Assembly (NCBI GenBank): GCA_030604345.1
Contig: JAUVWB010000057.1
Span: forward strand, 1 to 8,200
From: Desulfofustis sp.
Lineage (GTDB): Bacteria; Desulfobacterota; Desulfobulbia; Desulfobulbales; Desulfocapsaceae
Length of the DNA stretch: 8,200 bases
Direction: 5' to 3'
Part shown: one piece after another, positions 7,019 through 8,200 of the stretch
Numbering within the stretch: position 1 is the stretch's first letter
Layout: every line of letters starts with the position of its first letter
Notes under the pieces: model-generated
What the model was told of the DNA's origin: nothing
The model's input: only the letters and a program-made list of their open reading frames with translations
Databases searched by the model: none
Translations under genes and position numbers: made by a program

Positions 7019-7372
7019 ATGATCTCACCGCTTGCCACGTCGCTGTCAGGTCTACAGGCCTTCTCCACACGGCTGCAGTCCAACGCCAACAACATTGCCA
7101 ATGCCGCAACCGAAGGATTTAAACGAACCCGGGTACTGCATACGGCGCAACCGGCAGGAGGTGTCCGCAGCCATAGCGAGACGGTCGTGACACCTGGGGT
7201 CACACACTATGAAGAAAGCACCACCGGTCCCGTCTTGGCGGAATCATCCAATGTCGACCTGGCAGCGGAACTACCTGATATGCAGCTGAACAAGACGCTC
7301 TATCGAGCCTCGCTGAAGACCCTGCAGACAGCGGATGAAATGCTCGGCAGTCTACTCGAAACGAAGGCTTGA
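7019..7372 (+). CDS. Miniature flagellar rod/hook-like protein (FlgC/FlgG-type termini)
   Basis: A 117-residue protein with both hallmarks of axial flagellar proteins. Residues about 5-38 match the rod N-terminal signature (SLSGLQAFSTRL, then SNANNIANAATEGFKR, consensus NNIANxxTxGFK). Residues about 76-115 match the C-terminal signature (ESSNVDLAAELPDMQ ... LKTLQTADEMLGSLLE). Only about 40 residues separate them, so it is about the size of FlgC (134 in E. coli) and far shorter than FlgG or FlgE, although its C-terminus reads more like FlgG. Such proteins are exported by the flagellar type III apparatus and pack as coiled coils in the rod. Start: ATG 7019 has GGTGG at 7008-7012, six bases upstream; ATG 7013 would have no spacing and GTG 6986 lies in the hairpin. 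No other flagellar gene is in the window. It may be a true minor rod protein or an orphan paralogue. Confidence 0.85.
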   Translation: MISPLATSLSGLQAFSTRLQSNANNIANAATEGFKRTRVLHTAQPAGGVRSHSETVVTPGVTHYEESTTGPVLAESSNVDLAAELPDMQLNKTLYRASLKTLQTADEMLGSLLETKA

Positions 7373-7474
7373 CCAACCGTCGCCTTGCTCTTTTCCTCGT
7401 TTCCCGGCAGAACTCAGCCTCGACCAAGCGTAGCGATCATAGCGATGATCCTGTGTGCCCTTTACGACGTTTCG

Positions 7475-8158
7475 TCATGCGGGCTCAGGGGGTATAGCCT
7501 GCATCTCCTCGCCTAACGGACACTGCGCACACAGCGGTTTGGTCTTCTTGCAATAGTGTTTTCCGGTCGCCACCAGCAAGGCGTGAAATTCGTTGAACAA
7601 CTGCGGGTTGGCCGGCAAGTGAGCCATGAACAACTCCTGCAACTCGCCATAGTCACATTCCTCACCGATCAGCCGGTGACGGTAACAAATGCGGTACGTA
7701 TAGGCATCCACGACGAAGATCGGCTGTTCGCCTGCGTAGAGCAGAATGGAGTCGGCGGTCTCTTCTCCGATGCCTTTCACCGCAAGTAGCCGCCGGCGCG
7801 CCTTCGAGAGTTCGTCATTGAACAATCGCTCCGGCTCGCCCTGGTACTCCTCACCGATCATGCGCAGGAGGTTGGCCAGCCGCTTGGCCTTGACGTTGAA
7901 ATAACCGGTGGGCTTGATAAACGCAGCCATTTCCTGTTCAGAGAGGGAGGCCAATCGGTGATAAGAAAGCAATTCCGCCTGGCGCAACCGTTCGATGGCT
8001 ATCGTCACGTTGTTCCAGCTGGTATTCTGGGTCAGGACGGCTCCCACCATCATCTCAAAGGGGGTTTCCGCCGGCCACCATCGTTGCGGACCAAAGTGGG
8101 CATGGAGGCGAGCAAACATCTCCTCCAACTGCGACACAACAACCTGTCGGCGTCCCAC
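7475..8158 (-). CDS. Endonuclease III-related HhH-GPD DNA glycosylase (MagIII/COG2231-like)
   Basis: A probable base-excision repair glycosylase removing damaged bases, perhaps alkylated purines as H. pylori MagIII does; the substrate is inferred. Numbering from the TTG at 8164: the COG2231-type block WWPAETPFEMMVGAVLTQNT (29-48), helix-hairpin-helix LLAVKGIGEETA (126-137), and catalytic Asp D153 in FVVDAYTYRI. The EndoIII lyase Lys (K120 in E. coli) is replaced by Glu (E135), predicting a monofunctional enzyme. The Fe-S loop keeps C205, C212 and C215 (C-x6-C-x2-C), but the fourth Cys expected at 221 is Met, so the cluster may be absent or altered. Start: GTG 8158 is preferred because GGAGA (complement of 8165-8169) lies six bases upstream, giving 227 residues. 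The frame stays open to the window edge, so TTG 8164 or an upstream start remains possible. Convergent with the rod-like gene. Confidence 0.9.
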   Translation of the reverse strand: MGRRQVVVSQLEEMFARLHAHFGPQRWWPAETPFEMMVGAVLTQNTSWNNVTIAIERLRQAELLSYHRLASLSEQEMAAFIKPTGYFNVKAKRLANLLRMIGEEYQGEPERLFNDELSKARRRLLAVKGIGEETADSILLYAGEQPIFVVDAYTYRICYRHRLIGEECDYGELQELFMAHLPANPQLFNEFHALLVATGKHYCKKTKPLCAQCPLGEEMQAIPPEPA

Positions 8159-8164
8159 GCTCAA

Positions 8165-8169
8165 TCTCC
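8165..8169 (-). promoter_or_regulatory. Shine-Dalgarno favouring GTG 8158 as glycosylase start
   Basis: On the minus strand GGAGA (8169 down to 8165) precedes the GTG at 8158-8156 by six bases, a normal distance. The same element abuts the TTG at 8164-8162 with no spacing, so that start is unlikely. Because the frame is open upstream to position 8200, a start outside the window is not excluded. Confidence 0.5.
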
Positions 8170-8200
8170 GAAACAGATGCCGATATCCCGGGCCGTGATA

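Noticed and set aside
7435..7450. Hairpin GATCAT/ATGATC between the convergent genes as a bidirectional terminator
   Set aside because: A six-pair stem with no T tract on either strand. I see no convincing terminator in 7373-7474.

Overview
The window looks like ordinary chromosomal DNA from a moderately GC-rich Gram-negative bacterium. The gene content and protein style (RNase R, a TrmJ-type methylase, a MalT-like regulator with a BTAD tail, a MagIII-like glycosylase and a small flagellar-rod-like protein) point to the former Deltaproteobacteria, perhaps Desulfobulbales or Desulfuromonadales. That placement is an impression from protein style, not a database result. I see no insertion sequence, CRISPR array, tRNA, rRNA or prophage gene.

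Layout. Positions 1-1790 (+) hold the 3' part of rnr (RNase R); its N-terminal domains lie left of the window. A 174-base gap follows with a promoter that has a perfect TTGACA -35 box. Positions 1965-2480 (+) encode a small membrane-anchored coiled-coil protein of unknown function, closed by a strong intrinsic terminator (2520-2553). Next comes a two-gene unit: trmJ (2573-3343, +), a tRNA 2'-O-methyltransferase, whose stop overlaps in an ATGA the start of a 1098-residue regulator (3340-6636, +). The regulator carries an N-terminal MalT-type STAND ATPase, a long TPR-like helical middle, and a C-terminal winged helix plus BTAD module of the SARP type.

Positions 6637-7018 form the longest gene-free stretch. 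It contains a 10-base direct repeat at 21-base spacing, a weak sigma-54-like GG-N10-GC element, possible leader RNA structure, and a hairpin followed by a T7 tract that abuts the Shine-Dalgarno of the next gene. Positions 7019-7372 (+) encode a 117-residue protein with the N- and C-terminal signatures of flagellar rod/hook proteins and almost nothing between them. After a short convergent gap, 7475-8158 (-) encodes an endonuclease III-related (MagIII/COG2231-like) DNA glycosylase that has Glu in place of the lyase Lys and lacks the fourth Fe-S cysteine.

How they work together. Rnr and TrmJ are RNA-metabolism housekeeping enzymes and the glycosylase is a base-excision repair enzyme. The giant regulator is the accessory element. 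It is translationally coupled to trmJ, and it is followed by an intergenic region whose direct repeats could be its operator. That would make the rod-like gene or the regulator itself a candidate target, but this is inference. The most noteworthy items are the regulator's reversed domain order, the organised 6637-7018 leader, and the miniature rod protein. I found no clear new multi-gene system.
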